Shown here: piece by piece, positions 17,550 through 25,724 of the stretch
Layout: every line of letters starts with the position of its first letter
Position numbering within the stretch: position 1 is the stretch's first letter
Assembly (NCBI GenBank): GCA_018056955.1
Contig: JAGPEQ010000006.1
Location: 1 to 64,000, forward strand
Reading direction: 5' to 3'
Source: Bacteroidales bacterium
GTDB lineage: Bacteria > Bacteroidota > Bacteroidia > Bacteroidales > Tenuifilaceae
DNA: 64,000 nt
Made by a program: the position numbers and the translations under genes
The notes under the pieces: model-generated
Database searches by the model: none
Seen by the model: only the letters and a program-made list of their open reading frames with translations
What the model was told of the DNA's origin: nothing

Positions 17550-17981
17550 ATGAATAGCTCATTATCAACCTATACCAAGGTTCTTTCGTGGCTATTAATG
17601 GGTGTTTCTATTGTTATAACCATACTATTCTTTTTGAGCAACCAGGATATTGAATCTGTAGAACCATTCATTGATTGGGCTTATATTCTGTTTGCCATAG
17701 CAGCCGTTTCGGCATTAGTTTTCCCTGTTGTAAACCTTGTAAGAAACCCCAAGAATGTCACTAAATCGTTGGTAGGATTACTGGCAGTTGCTGTAATCTT
17801 TGTAATTGGCTATGTTTTGGCCGATGCTACTCCAATTCCATCGCCAACTCAAAACGCTGACCTTTCAAATCCTACCGTTCTGATTATTAGCGATACCGGT
17901 TTAATAGCAACATACCTGTTATTTGGCATTTCTATGCTATTGTTGTTATATACCGGCGTTCGCAGTGCATTCCATAAGTAG
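17550..17981 (+). CDS. Hypothetical four-helix membrane protein in the ExbBD operon
   Basis: A 143-residue protein with four predicted transmembrane helices (about residues 12-28, 45-62, 72-92 and 112-135). There is a periplasmic-looking loop with repeated Pro between helices 3 and 4. The ATG at 17550 is preferred to the in-frame TTG at 17544, only 6 bases earlier. It lies 6 bases after exbB and 58 bases before exbD, so it is part of the operon. I recognise no family. Its position suggests an accessory subunit or modulator of the ExbBD motor, which is inference only. Confidence 0.75.
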   Translation: MNSSLSTYTKVLSWLLMGVSIVITILFFLSNQDIESVEPFIDWAYILFAIAAVSALVFPVVNLVRNPKNVTKSLVGLLAVAVIFVIGYVLADATPIPSPTQNADLSNPTVLIISDTGLIATYLLFGISMLLLLYTGVRSAFHK

Positions 17982-18039
17982 TTTAAACAAATGGTTAGCC
18001 GGCTCAGTTCGGCTAACCTGAAAAATACTAAGTATAAAG

Positions 18040-18615
18040 ATGGCAAGAAAAGTTCCAGAAGTAAATGCCAGTTCAACTGCCGACATTGCGTTCTTATTGC
18101 TCATCTTCTTCCTGATGACCACTACTATGAACGTGGATACGGGTCTTACGAGGATGCTTCCACCAATGCCCGATCCCAATCAAAAACAGGATGATGTTGA
18201 GGTTAAGCGCAGGAATATTTTCTCTGTACTTATCAACAAGAGCGATAAGTTACTTGTCCGTGGTGAACCCATGGAGGTTGGCATGTTGAAGGAGAAGACC
18301 AAGGAGTTCATTATGAACCCGAATAGCGACCCCAACCTTTCCGAGTTTGAGGAAAAGGATATACCTGGAATAGGTAAGTTTAAAGTTTCAAAGGGTGTTG
18401 TTTCTCTTCAGAACGACCGTGGTACATCGTACGAAATGTACATGAAGGTTCAGAACGAGCTGGTTGCTGCATACAATGAGTTACGCGACGAACTATCAAC
18501 TTCAGTTTACGGAAAGCCTTTCAGCAAGTTAGCCAAGGAAGAGCAAGAAACAATTTCTAAGGCCATCCCATTGAAGATTTCCGAAGCTGAACCTAAGAAC
18601 GTAGGAGGAAAGTAG
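18040..18615 (+). CDS. exbD: ExbD/TolR-family biopolymer transport protein (first copy)
   Basis: A 191-residue ExbD-like protein with one N-terminal transmembrane helix (about residues 15-30) carrying the conserved proton-pathway Asp in STADIAFLLL, then a periplasmic domain. The periplasmic part is longer than in E. coli ExbD (141 residues) and is mostly charged and helical. It pairs with ExbB and the second ExbD encoded two bases downstream. Having two different ExbD subunits in one operon is common in Bacteroidota, from memory. Confidence 0.9.
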   Translation: MARKVPEVNASSTADIAFLLLIFFLMTTTMNVDTGLTRMLPPMPDPNQKQDDVEVKRRNIFSVLINKSDKLLVRGEPMEVGMLKEKTKEFIMNPNSDPNLSEFEEKDIPGIGKFKVSKGVVSLQNDRGTSYEMYMKVQNELVAAYNELRDELSTSVYGKPFSKLAKEEQETISKAIPLKISEAEPKNVGGK

Positions 18616-18617
18616 TT

Positions 18618-19091
18618 ATGGCTAAGTTTGAACGAAAAGGTAAAAACGAGTTGCAGGCTATTTCAACTGCCTCGCTTCCCGATATTGTGTTCATGCTTCT
18701 CTTCTTCTTCATGGTTAGTACAACCATGCGTGAAACCACGCTAATGGTTCGTAGCCAGCTGCCCGAAGCCACTGAAGTAAACAAGCTGGAAAAGAAGTCG
18801 TTGGTATCGTATATCTACATTGGTCCTCCTATGAGGCAGTTCCAATCTCTGTTTGGTACTGAGCCCCGCATTCAGCTTAACGATTCTTTCAAGTCGCTCG
18901 ACGATATTCGCGATTTTATCGCATCGGAGCGTGAAGCAATGAAGGAAGATGAAAAGCCCTTGCTTACCACATCGCTAAAAATTGACAAGGAAACCCGTAT
19001 GGGTATTGTTACCGATGTTAAGCAGGAGTTGCGTAAAGCCAGTGCACTCAAGATTGTTTACGCTGCCCGCAAGGCCGATAAGAAAAAGTAA
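18618..19091 (+). CDS. exbD: ExbD/TolR-family biopolymer transport protein (second copy)
   Basis: A 157-residue ExbD-like protein with an N-terminal transmembrane helix containing the conserved Asp in SLPDIVFMLLFF. The periplasmic domain ends with a KQELRKASALKIVYAA segment resembling the C-terminal fold of ExbD. It begins two bases after the first exbD stop. Sequence differences from the first copy are large, so it is a functional paralogue rather than a recent duplicate. A strong terminator ends the operon. Confidence 0.9.
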   Translation: MAKFERKGKNELQAISTASLPDIVFMLLFFFMVSTTMRETTLMVRSQLPEATEVNKLEKKSLVSYIYIGPPMRQFQSLFGTEPRIQLNDSFKSLDDIRDFIASEREAMKEDEKPLLTTSLKIDKETRMGIVTDVKQELRKASALKIVYAARKADKKK

Positions 19092-19113
19092 TTTGCTTTT
19101 TATACCATTATTT

Positions 19114-19147
19114 CAGGAAGCTGCCCTTGGGCAGCTTCCTGTTTTTT
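19114..19147 (+). terminator. Intrinsic terminator of the exbBD operon
   Basis: A stem of 12-13 base pairs (CAGGAAGCTGCC and its complement) with a tiny loop is followed by T6, 22 bases after the last exbD stop. Confidence 0.9.
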
Positions 19148-19183
19148 AACACCTTTTAATAAACTGAACTAAAGGCTTGTATG

Positions 19184-19211
19184 TTGCTCCAACTTTTTTA
19201 GTGTAGTTTTG
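19184..19211 (+). promoter_or_regulatory. Promoter for the alkaline phosphatase gene
   Basis: A TTG at 19184-19186 lies 17 bases before a perfect -7 element TAGTTTTG (19204-19211), and the ATG is at 19250. No obvious Pho-type operator is seen. Confidence 0.55.
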
Positions 19212-19249
19212 TTATCAATACATTCAATAAATTTTTTAAATCACAAGAG

Positions 19250-20650
19250 ATGAGAGCACGAACCCTAATAACAATTTTGCTCGCTATAGCAATGGCTTCC
19301 TGCGGGAAACATGAACCCAAGGCAAAGTATGTATTTTACTTTATTGGCGATGGAATGGGAGTATCGCACGTGACACTTGCAAAGCTGTATGCCGATAGCG
19401 TTTTACTCGACAGCACGGCAATGTCGTTTACCCGTTTCCCCGTCACTTCGCTTTCTACTACCTATGCACATAACAGGTATGTTACCTGTTCAGCAGCTGC
19501 CGGAACTGCTCTTTCAACCGGTACCAAAACTTCAATCAACACCATTGGTTTAACTTACGATAGGACAGATACTTTATACAGTATTGCAAAAAAGTTTAAG
19601 GAAGCTGGGAAAAAAGTTGCCATTTTAACCAGCGTAAGCATTGACCATGCAACACCGGCAGCTTTTTATGCCCATGTTGGCTCACGTGGCAGTTACTACG
19701 ATATTGCTAAACAGCTGCTGAAGTCAAATTACGATTTTTTTGCATCGGGTGGTTTCCTTGAACCCTATGGTACCAAAACCGATTCCAATGCCGTTAGCGT
19801 ATACGAGTTGGGAAAGGTTAGAGGTTGCCAATTTACATCATCGCTAACGGAGGTAGACTCTTTGGTGGCAGCAGGAGCAAAATCCATTGTTTACTCTGCC
19901 CCAAATCCTGCACCCAGCAGCACATTACAGTATGAAATTGACCGTTCGGAATCCGATATAAGCCTTGCCGACATTACCCGTAAAGCCATTGAGGTAGTGG
20001 ATAACCCCAATGGTTTCTTTATTATGGTTGAAGGGGGCAAAATTGATTGGGCTGCCCATGACAACGATGCAGCAACTGTGATACATGAAGTGCTTGCTTT
20101 TGCCCGTGCTATAGATGTTGCCTTGGAATTTTACAGGAAACATCCTCACGAAACGTTAATAGTGGTAACTGCTGATCACGAAACTGGTGGACTTTCAATT
20201 GGGAACAGGGAAAACAAGTACGATTTTCACGTAAAGTTACTCCATTACCAAACTGCATCCGAGGAGCGTTTACATAAGCTTATTGCTGAATTTAAGGAAC
20301 AAAACCCAAAGGCAAAGTTTGACGATTTGCTGAAGTTCTTGGCCGATAAAACAGGGCTTTCAAAAGATATTGAGCTAAACGAAAACGATATCAAGATGCT
20401 GAAAGATGCATACAACGTAGCCTTTAAGGGTTTAAAATCAAATGAAAAAACCACATACAGCGAAACTGATCCCATATCAAAGGTTTCCATTCAGATACTA
20501 AACTCAAAGGCTGCAGTAGGGTGGACATCGGGCTCACATACTGGTCAACCCGTGCCAGTATTTGCAATTGGCAGTGGTCAGCAGCTATTTGTTCCTTTGC
20601 TCGATAACACCGATATCCCCAAAAATATTGTTAGAGCTGCAGGCATATAG
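19250..20650 (+). CDS. Alkaline phosphatase, lipoprotein form
   Basis: A 466-residue alkaline phosphatase. A lipobox ending MASC (Cys18) predicts membrane anchoring. Family motifs are FIGDGMG (Asp34 metal ligand), TCSAAAGTALSTG with nucleophile Ser81, HATPAAFYAHV followed by a substrate-binding Arg, EGGKIDWAAHDND, TADHETGG and the late GSHTGQ. It should release phosphate from monoesters in the envelope. The residue before the nucleophile is Cys80 rather than the usual Asp. An inserted charged region at about 340-400 precedes the last metal motif. The gene stands alone between two terminators. Confidence 0.92.
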   Translation: MRARTLITILLAIAMASCGKHEPKAKYVFYFIGDGMGVSHVTLAKLYADSVLLDSTAMSFTRFPVTSLSTTYAHNRYVTCSAAAGTALSTGTKTSINTIGLTYDRTDTLYSIAKKFKEAGKKVAILTSVSIDHATPAAFYAHVGSRGSYYDIAKQLLKSNYDFFASGGFLEPYGTKTDSNAVSVYELGKVRGCQFTSSLTEVDSLVAAGAKSIVYSAPNPAPSSTLQYEIDRSESDISLADITRKAIEVVDNPNGFFIMVEGGKIDWAAHDNDAATVIHEVLAFARAIDVALEFYRKHPHETLIVVTADHETGGLSIGNRENKYDFHVKLLHYQTASEERLHKLIAEFKEQNPKAKFDDLLKFLADKTGLSKDIELNENDIKMLKDAYNVAFKGLKSNEKTTYSETDPISKVSIQILNSKAAVGWTSGSHTGQPVPVFAIGSGQQLFVPLLDNTDIPKNIVRAAGI

Positions 20651-20675
20651 CCTAAACCATAAGCGAAATTAAATA

Positions 20676-20707
20676 TAAGGGAAGGTTAAACCTTCCCTTA
20701 TTTATTT
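20676..20707 (+). terminator. Intrinsic terminator after alkaline phosphatase
   Basis: TAAGGGAAGG, a TTAAA loop and its perfect complement are followed by a T-rich run, 25 bases after the stop. The A/T ends allow some bidirectional activity. Confidence 0.85.
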
Positions 20708-20823
20708 GACGAATGCAATGAATTGTTGCTTTAATTAAATGCAATCTGCTTTAAACAAACGTTTTTTGGTGATATTTATCAATCCATATGGCCAAAAAAA
20801 ATTTTTAAATAAAAAAATTGCCG

Positions 20824-20844
20824 TAACTTTATTCAATAACTTTA
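20824..20844 (+). promoter_or_regulatory. Possible promoter of the exported-protein operon
   Basis: Two copies of TAACTTTA, a one-base variant of TAnnTTTG, lie at 20824-20831 and 20837-20844. A TTG at 20818-20820 is 16 bases before the second. The ATG is at 20857. The spacing is imperfect, so this is a weak call. Confidence 0.3.
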
Positions 20845-20856
20845 AAGTGATAAAGT

Positions 20857-22491
20857 ATGAAAAAGGGATATTTGCTTTTGGCCTTACTACTTAGTGCCAA
20901 TATTTACGCTCAGGATATTGAAAAAGGGAATCGCATTCCATCCACCTACGACCGTAGTTCCATCACAGTGTTCTACATGAAGTTCCCGGGCGAGAATCAC
21001 GCTTCCGAGGTTGAGGCAAAATTCCCAAAAATTAGGTTAACCGATAAGTATTACGACAACAGCCTCAATTACATGGTATTTGAAGCACCATTCTCACGTG
21101 GCGATGTGTCAGTTGTTCCTACCAAAGCCATTGAGAGTTTCCTTATGCAGAAGCAAGTATCAAAATCGATTGTAAGTAAATGGTATAACCGTAAGGATGA
21201 TGGCTCGATGGATCTCGACCTCATTTTCGATAGGGGGATGTTTAATGCTACCGACGCCCAGTACATAAAAGCCCAAGCCACAAAGCGAGGCGATAATATA
21301 CTTAAGGATTATGGGAACCGCCTGATTGAGAAGAGCTACATACTGGTGCTTGATTACCAGAATGTACTCACCATGAAAGAGGCTAAGGTTGAGAAAATGA
21401 AGGGATGGAAGGCCACCGTTAATGGATATCTTTATAAGGTAAAGTTCAATGAGGAAACCCAGAATGCGCTCTACGATTGCTGGATTTATCCTGAAGACTC
21501 TCCCGCTGTTCGTCAGGAAAAAATTAAAAAGTTCCAGGAACTAAATATTCCTATTGAGTTTGTTACTCAAACTGTTGTTTATGCCACCGCCTCGCAACCC
21601 ACTGAGGATACTCAGCTTGGTAAATTAATTAAACAAAAAACCGAGGATCAGTTACTTACAGAACTTGTTCAGAAAGGATACGATGAAAGCCTTTACTACC
21701 TTGAAATGAAACATGAAGATTTCATGGTAAAAACCACCATTCATCAGGTTAGGCCAATTCGGGCTAAAATTGGGTTGAAGGAAGGGTTAAAATGCGATCA
21801 CCGCTACTTTGCCTATGAGTATGTTTACAATGAAAAAACCAACAGCGTGGAGCCACGTTTTAGAGGTGTAATTCGCGCAACCAGTAAGATTGTCGATAAC
21901 CGGCAGGTTGCCAAAGGCGATATGCCTACCTCGCAGTTTTACCAAACTGCAGGTAGAAGGCTACGCGAGGGATATCTGATTCGTCAGCAGAACGATCTTG
22001 GCCTAGAGTTACTGGTTGGCTATGAAGCTGGTGAGGTTGGTGGTATTTACGGCAGAATTGATGCACGTATGGGTCGATATATTGGTATAAAAGCCCTGTT
22101 TGTTTACGTTGAGGGTGGTGTTCAGGCAAAGGATTATGAAATTGGATTTGTAAATTACGAGAACATTGCCTTCTTACACTACGGAGCAGGTTTGGCTAAG
22201 GGATTCATGCTAACTCGCAACCTGGAATTGCGCCCATATATTGGCTTAGGGCAGGAACAGGCTAATCAATCGGATTTGTCCAGTAGCACGTTAAAAGCTC
22301 TTTACCTGAAAGCTGGGGCAAATTTGGCACTAAATTTGAAACATAACATCCAGCTAATGGGTGGTATTGGTTCATACTCATTTATCAGTAATGCAGAAGA
22401 AGGAGGTACTGATACCGGATTAACATGGGACGAAAAATTTACTGACCGTAAAGGTGCAGCAGTAATGTTTGGTATTAAATTTATGTTCTAA
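20857..22491 (+). CDS. Exported protein with probable outer-membrane beta-barrel end; unknown function
   Basis: A 544-residue protein with a clear signal peptide cleaved after IYAQ (residue about 19). Residues 20-270 form a mixed, charged region. The segment at about 300-390 (GLKEGLKCDHRYFAYEY, then VIRATSKIVDNRQVAKGD) looks like a conserved domain I cannot name. From about 390 onward, short alternating strands and a last strand ending GIKFMF suggest an outer-membrane or barrel-like domain. It heads a co-oriented run with gaps of 20, 14, 11 and 57 bases, all encoding exported proteins. The function is unknown. It is the only candidate membrane-spanning component of the set. Confidence 0.8.
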   Translation: MKKGYLLLALLLSANIYAQDIEKGNRIPSTYDRSSITVFYMKFPGENHASEVEAKFPKIRLTDKYYDNSLNYMVFEAPFSRGDVSVVPTKAIESFLMQKQVSKSIVSKWYNRKDDGSMDLDLIFDRGMFNATDAQYIKAQATKRGDNILKDYGNRLIEKSYILVLDYQNVLTMKEAKVEKMKGWKATVNGYLYKVKFNEETQNALYDCWIYPEDSPAVRQEKIKKFQELNIPIEFVTQTVVYATASQPTEDTQLGKLIKQKTEDQLLTELVQKGYDESLYYLEMKHEDFMVKTTIHQVRPIRAKIGLKEGLKCDHRYFAYEYVYNEKTNSVEPRFRGVIRATSKIVDNRQVAKGDMPTSQFYQTAGRRLREGYLIRQQNDLGLELLVGYEAGEVGGIYGRIDARMGRYIGIKALFVYVEGGVQAKDYEIGFVNYENIAFLHYGAGLAKGFMLTRNLELRPYIGLGQEQANQSDLSSSTLKALYLKAGANLALNLKHNIQLMGGIGSYSFISNAEEGGTDTGLTWDEKFTDRKGAAVMFGIKFMF

Positions 22492-22511
22492 CTTTAAAAT
22501 AGTATAGGTGT

Positions 22512-23033
22512 ATGAGAAAAGTTTTATTAGGATTTACGGTTGCAGTGCTTGCTATGGTAATGGTTTTACCGACTAATGCACAAACCCGCAAGGAGCGGAA
22601 GATTTTATGGAATAGCCAGTATAACTATGAAATTGAACCGGTTGGTGTTGGACAGGATGGTACAAAAGTGTTTAAGGTTTGGGGATACGGTAAGGATGTT
22701 GGCACTGCAGTTATGAATGCCAAAGAGGCTGCTGTAGCAGCTTGTATATTTAAAGGACTACCTGGCGGAGGAGGCTCTGCTCCTACCCCTCCTATTTGCT
22801 CCCAGCCCAACGCTGAACAAATTCATGCCGATTACTTTGAAAAGTTCTTTGAGGTGGGAGGTAAGTACCTTCAGTACATTGCCGTAACCAACGATGCAGA
22901 CCCTTCGGGTGAGGATCGTATTAAAATGAAGAAAGGATACAAGGTGGCAATCTACGTTCAGGTTATGTACGATGCTTTACGTAAACAGCTCGAAGCCGAT
23001 GGCATCGCACGTCGTCTGGATTCAGGATTCTAA
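22512..23033 (+). CDS. Exported LPP20/FlgT-like small protein, unknown function
   Basis: A 173-residue protein with a signal peptide ending TNAQ (residue about 24). The mature part has a GYGKDVGTAVMNAKEAAV segment, the glycine-then-alanine spaced helix typical of LPP20/FlgT N-domain-like folds. A Gly/Pro-rich insert (residues about 82-95) follows, and then a strand-like YKVAIYVQVMYDALR. It has two cysteines, one on each side of the Gly-rich insert. It is the second gene of the operon. The family assignment is by pattern only. Confidence 0.7.
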   Translation: MRKVLLGFTVAVLAMVMVLPTNAQTRKERKILWNSQYNYEIEPVGVGQDGTKVFKVWGYGKDVGTAVMNAKEAAVAACIFKGLPGGGGSAPTPPICSQPNAEQIHADYFEKFFEVGGKYLQYIAVTNDADPSGEDRIKMKKGYKVAIYVQVMYDALRKQLEADGIARRLDSGF

Positions 23034-23047
23034 TACATGATGCAAAT

Positions 23048-24007
23048 ATGAAACGAATACTACTATCAATTTCGTTGCTTGCCCTCGCGGTTATAGCATT
23101 TGGTCAGGCAAAAAAGCCCATAATAATGGTTGTTCCCAGCGATCAGTATTGCATTAGCCGTGGGTATAAAATGGAGTTTAACAACCAGGGTTTGAAACAG
23201 GTTCTCCCCGATTACAAAACCGCCCTGCAAACCGATCCCGATTTACGTTTGGTTATAACCAAAATGGGCCAAATAATGGCCGATAGGGGTTTCCCTCTTA
23301 AGGACCTGGAGCAGGAACTTAAAAATCTGGAGCAGGAACGTGCCGAATCGTCTATGTTAACAAGTTCATCGAGCGGTTCAGAGATGGCCGAAAGTCCAAT
23401 TGATGCTTTAAAACGTGTTGCCAAGGCCGATATCATAATGGACCTGGACTTTGAGGTAAAGCGCCAGGGACCTCAGAAGTACATTGTGTTTAACCTAAAA
23501 GGTCTCGATGCATACACTGCAAAGCAGGTATCGGGTGTTGCAGGGGCAGGTAGCCCATCCACATCGGCTTCACCTGAGCTTTTGCTCGAGGAAGCAGTAC
23601 TTAGCCACATGGATAACTTCAACGCAGGTCTCATGCGACATTTTGAGGATATGTTTGCAAAAGGCCGTGAGGTTAAGGTACAAATTAAGGTTTGGGCTAA
23701 CTGGGGCGAGAATCTGGAATCAGAGTTTGGCAGCGATGGCAAAGAACTATCAACCATTATTGAGGACTGGTTTGCCGATAACTGCGTGGAAGGTCGCTTT
23801 AACCTTTCCGATGCAACCGAAAACTTCATGAAGTTTGAGCAGGTTCGTATCCCTATGATGCGTACTGACGAAAAAGGTCGCCAAAGAGCAGTTGACACCC
23901 GCTCATTTGTTAGCGATTTGCGCAAGTACCTGAACGGTATGGGAATACCCTCAAAGCTGTACATGCGCGGTTTGGGTGAAGCTTGGCTAATACTAGGTGA
24001 AAAGTAA
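23048..24007 (+). CDS. Exported DUF6175-like protein
   Basis: A 319-residue protein with a signal peptide ending AFGQ (residue about 20), followed by KKPIIMVVPSDQYC, which I associate with DUF6175 from memory. A Ser-rich linker (about 102-115) precedes KRVAKADIIMDLDFEV, a segment like the periplasmic lipoprotein-like folds of LpoB/CsgG relatives. The C-terminal half ends in a charged helix and strand (LYMRGLGEAWLIL). No catalytic motif is visible. It lies 14 bases after the previous gene and 11 before the next, so it is surely co-transcribed. Confidence 0.75.
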   Translation: MKRILLSISLLALAVIAFGQAKKPIIMVVPSDQYCISRGYKMEFNNQGLKQVLPDYKTALQTDPDLRLVITKMGQIMADRGFPLKDLEQELKNLEQERAESSMLTSSSSGSEMAESPIDALKRVAKADIIMDLDFEVKRQGPQKYIVFNLKGLDAYTAKQVSGVAGAGSPSTSASPELLLEEAVLSHMDNFNAGLMRHFEDMFAKGREVKVQIKVWANWGENLESEFGSDGKELSTIIEDWFADNCVEGRFNLSDATENFMKFEQVRIPMMRTDEKGRQRAVDTRSFVSDLRKYLNGMGIPSKLYMRGLGEAWLILGEK

Positions 24008-24018
24008 CTGATATTAAA

Positions 24019-24990
24019 ATGAAAAAGTTAATACTATCAATAGTTGTGCTTGCAGGTTTTGTATTAAACCTAAGCGCACAAAACAGCCAAGGAAAAGCTG
24101 ACGACATGGGCAGAATAGCACTTGCTGCTATTGTTCCCGAACAGGCAACCGGTATCCCTCAGGAGGCTCGACAGATGTTAGTAAACAAGATGAGCCAGAT
24201 TGCTACACAGAACGGTTTAGGCGCTACTGCTGCTAATCCACGTTTTTGCATAGTCCCGCTCGTAACCGTGATTAGCAAAGAGGTTACTCCAACTGCACCC
24301 CCAATGCAGGCTGTTAATCTGGATGTTACCTTTTATATTGTTGATGCTGCTAGCCAAAACATCTTCAGTCAAACAAATATATCCGTTAAGGGCGTTGGTC
24401 AATCCGAAGATAAAGCATACATTCAGGCTTTAAAGAACATCAATGTTAAGGCTGGTCAGTTTAAGGGGTTCATTGAAAAAGGTAAGGAAAAGATCATTGA
24501 ATACTACAACTCTCAGTGCGATGTAGTGCTAAAGGGAGCCCAAGCTCTTGCCGGACAAAGAAAATACGAAGAGGCTCTTTTCGTTCTGCTCTCAGTTCCC
24601 GACGTTTGCCGCGAATGCTTTGACAAGAGCAAGGATTTGTCCGTCGAGATTTATAAGCAGTACGCCAACTACAAATGTACTGAGTACATGGCTGGCGCAA
24701 AGGCTGCATGGGCTAACATGAATGCCGATAAGGCAGCTGAGTATTTAGGCAAAATAACTCCCGACATGGAGTGCTACGCCGATGCGGTAAGACTAACCGA
24801 CGAAATCACCCAGAAAATGCTGGCCGATGGTGCTAACGTATGGAATTTTAAAATGAAACAGTACGACGATTCCATTGAAAAAGATAAGATGATGATACAG
24901 GCTGGCAAGGAAATTGCAGTAGCTTGGGCATACTGGGGGGCTGCTCCATACTTCAACTGGGATTGGAGTTGGTTGTACCAGCAGAAATAA
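24019..24990 (+). CDS. Exported protein with LPP20-like and TPR-like parts, unknown function
   Basis: A 323-residue protein with a signal peptide ending LSAQ. Residues about 90-150 contain strand-rich sequence and VKGVGQSEDKAYIQALKNI, the same G-x-G then spaced-Ala helix seen in its operon neighbours. Residues about 170-290 are helical with repeat-like KYEEALFVLLSV and DKAAEYLGKI units, resembling TPR or Sel1-like helices, and include several Cys. The Trp-rich tail (WDWSWLYQQK) is unusual. The function is unknown. Confidence 0.72.
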   Translation: MKKLILSIVVLAGFVLNLSAQNSQGKADDMGRIALAAIVPEQATGIPQEARQMLVNKMSQIATQNGLGATAANPRFCIVPLVTVISKEVTPTAPPMQAVNLDVTFYIVDAASQNIFSQTNISVKGVGQSEDKAYIQALKNINVKAGQFKGFIEKGKEKIIEYYNSQCDVVLKGAQALAGQRKYEEALFVLLSVPDVCRECFDKSKDLSVEIYKQYANYKCTEYMAGAKAAWANMNADKAAEYLGKITPDMECYADAVRLTDEITQKMLADGANVWNFKMKQYDDSIEKDKMMIQAGKEIAVAWAYWGAAPYFNWDWSWLYQQK

Positions 24991-25047
24991 CCTGATAATT
25001 AATTTAATAACAATTTGATTTTAAGTTTAACCAAAAAAAGAATGACT

Positions 25048-25623
25048 ATGAAAATGAGAAATTTATTAATGGTTGCCGGCATTTTTACCTTTGCTTTTAT
25101 GCTGGCTAGTTGCGGTGGTTCAAAGAAAGCTGCAGACAGCTCATTAGGTAAGGAAATTAATGTTCCTTGCAACGACGATGAGTTCCACACCGATGCCAAG
25201 TACTTCCGTGGCACTGGCAATGGCATTAGCAGCGATTTAAGTACTGCAAAGAGCAAAGCTCGTATCGATGCACAAACCAACCTTTCACGTAGCATAAGCA
25301 CTACCATGAAGGCTGTTGCTGACCGTTATGTGAACGAACGTCAGGTTGGCGATGCCATGGAGTTTGAACAGAAGTTTGAGCAAATGACCCGTGAGGTTAT
25401 CAACCAGGAGCTGAATAACGTTGAAGTGGTTTGTACCAAAACTTTCCAGAAAGAAGGTCGTTACCAAGTATTCAATGCTCTTCAGGTTCCAAAGGATCAG
25501 GTTCTAAACAACATTAAGGACCGTATTTCAAAGGATCAGAAACTACAGCTCGACTACGATAAGATGAAATTCGAGCAAGTATTCAACGAGGAAATGGAAA
25601 AGATGGCTAAAGAACGCCCATAG
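25048..25623 (+). CDS. LPP20-family-like lipoprotein
   Basis: A 191-residue lipoprotein with lipobox MLASC in the context of a long hydrophobic signal. The mature protein begins with a short Ser/Ala linker. It then shows YFRGTGNGISSDLSTAKSKA and a long polar helix, a strand GRYQVFNALQVPKD, and a terminal charged helix, matching the layout of LPP20-like lipoproteins. ATGs at 25042, 25048 and 25054 are all possible starts, and 25048 is chosen as giving a good basic N terminus. It lies 57 bases after the previous gene and is followed by a terminator. Confidence 0.78.
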   Translation: MKMRNLLMVAGIFTFAFMLASCGGSKKAADSSLGKEINVPCNDDEFHTDAKYFRGTGNGISSDLSTAKSKARIDAQTNLSRSISTTMKAVADRYVNERQVGDAMEFEQKFEQMTREVINQELNNVEVVCTKTFQKEGRYQVFNALQVPKDQVLNNIKDRISKDQKLQLDYDKMKFEQVFNEEMEKMAKERP

Positions 25624-25641
25624 TTTTCCTATTCATTTCAC

Positions 25642-25675
25642 ACAGCAGCCCCAACCATTGGGGTTGCTGTTTTTG
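25642..25675 (+). terminator. Intrinsic terminator inside the exported-protein gene set
   Basis: A 13-pair stem (CAGCAGCCCCAA paired to its complement, one G-U) with a CCA loop is followed by T5. It separates the LPP20-like lipoprotein gene from the last gene of the set. Confidence 0.85.
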
Positions 25676-25724
25676 TAAAATTATTTTACTTGCCAATCCC
25701 CTTTTGGGGTTAAAAAATGTGAGT

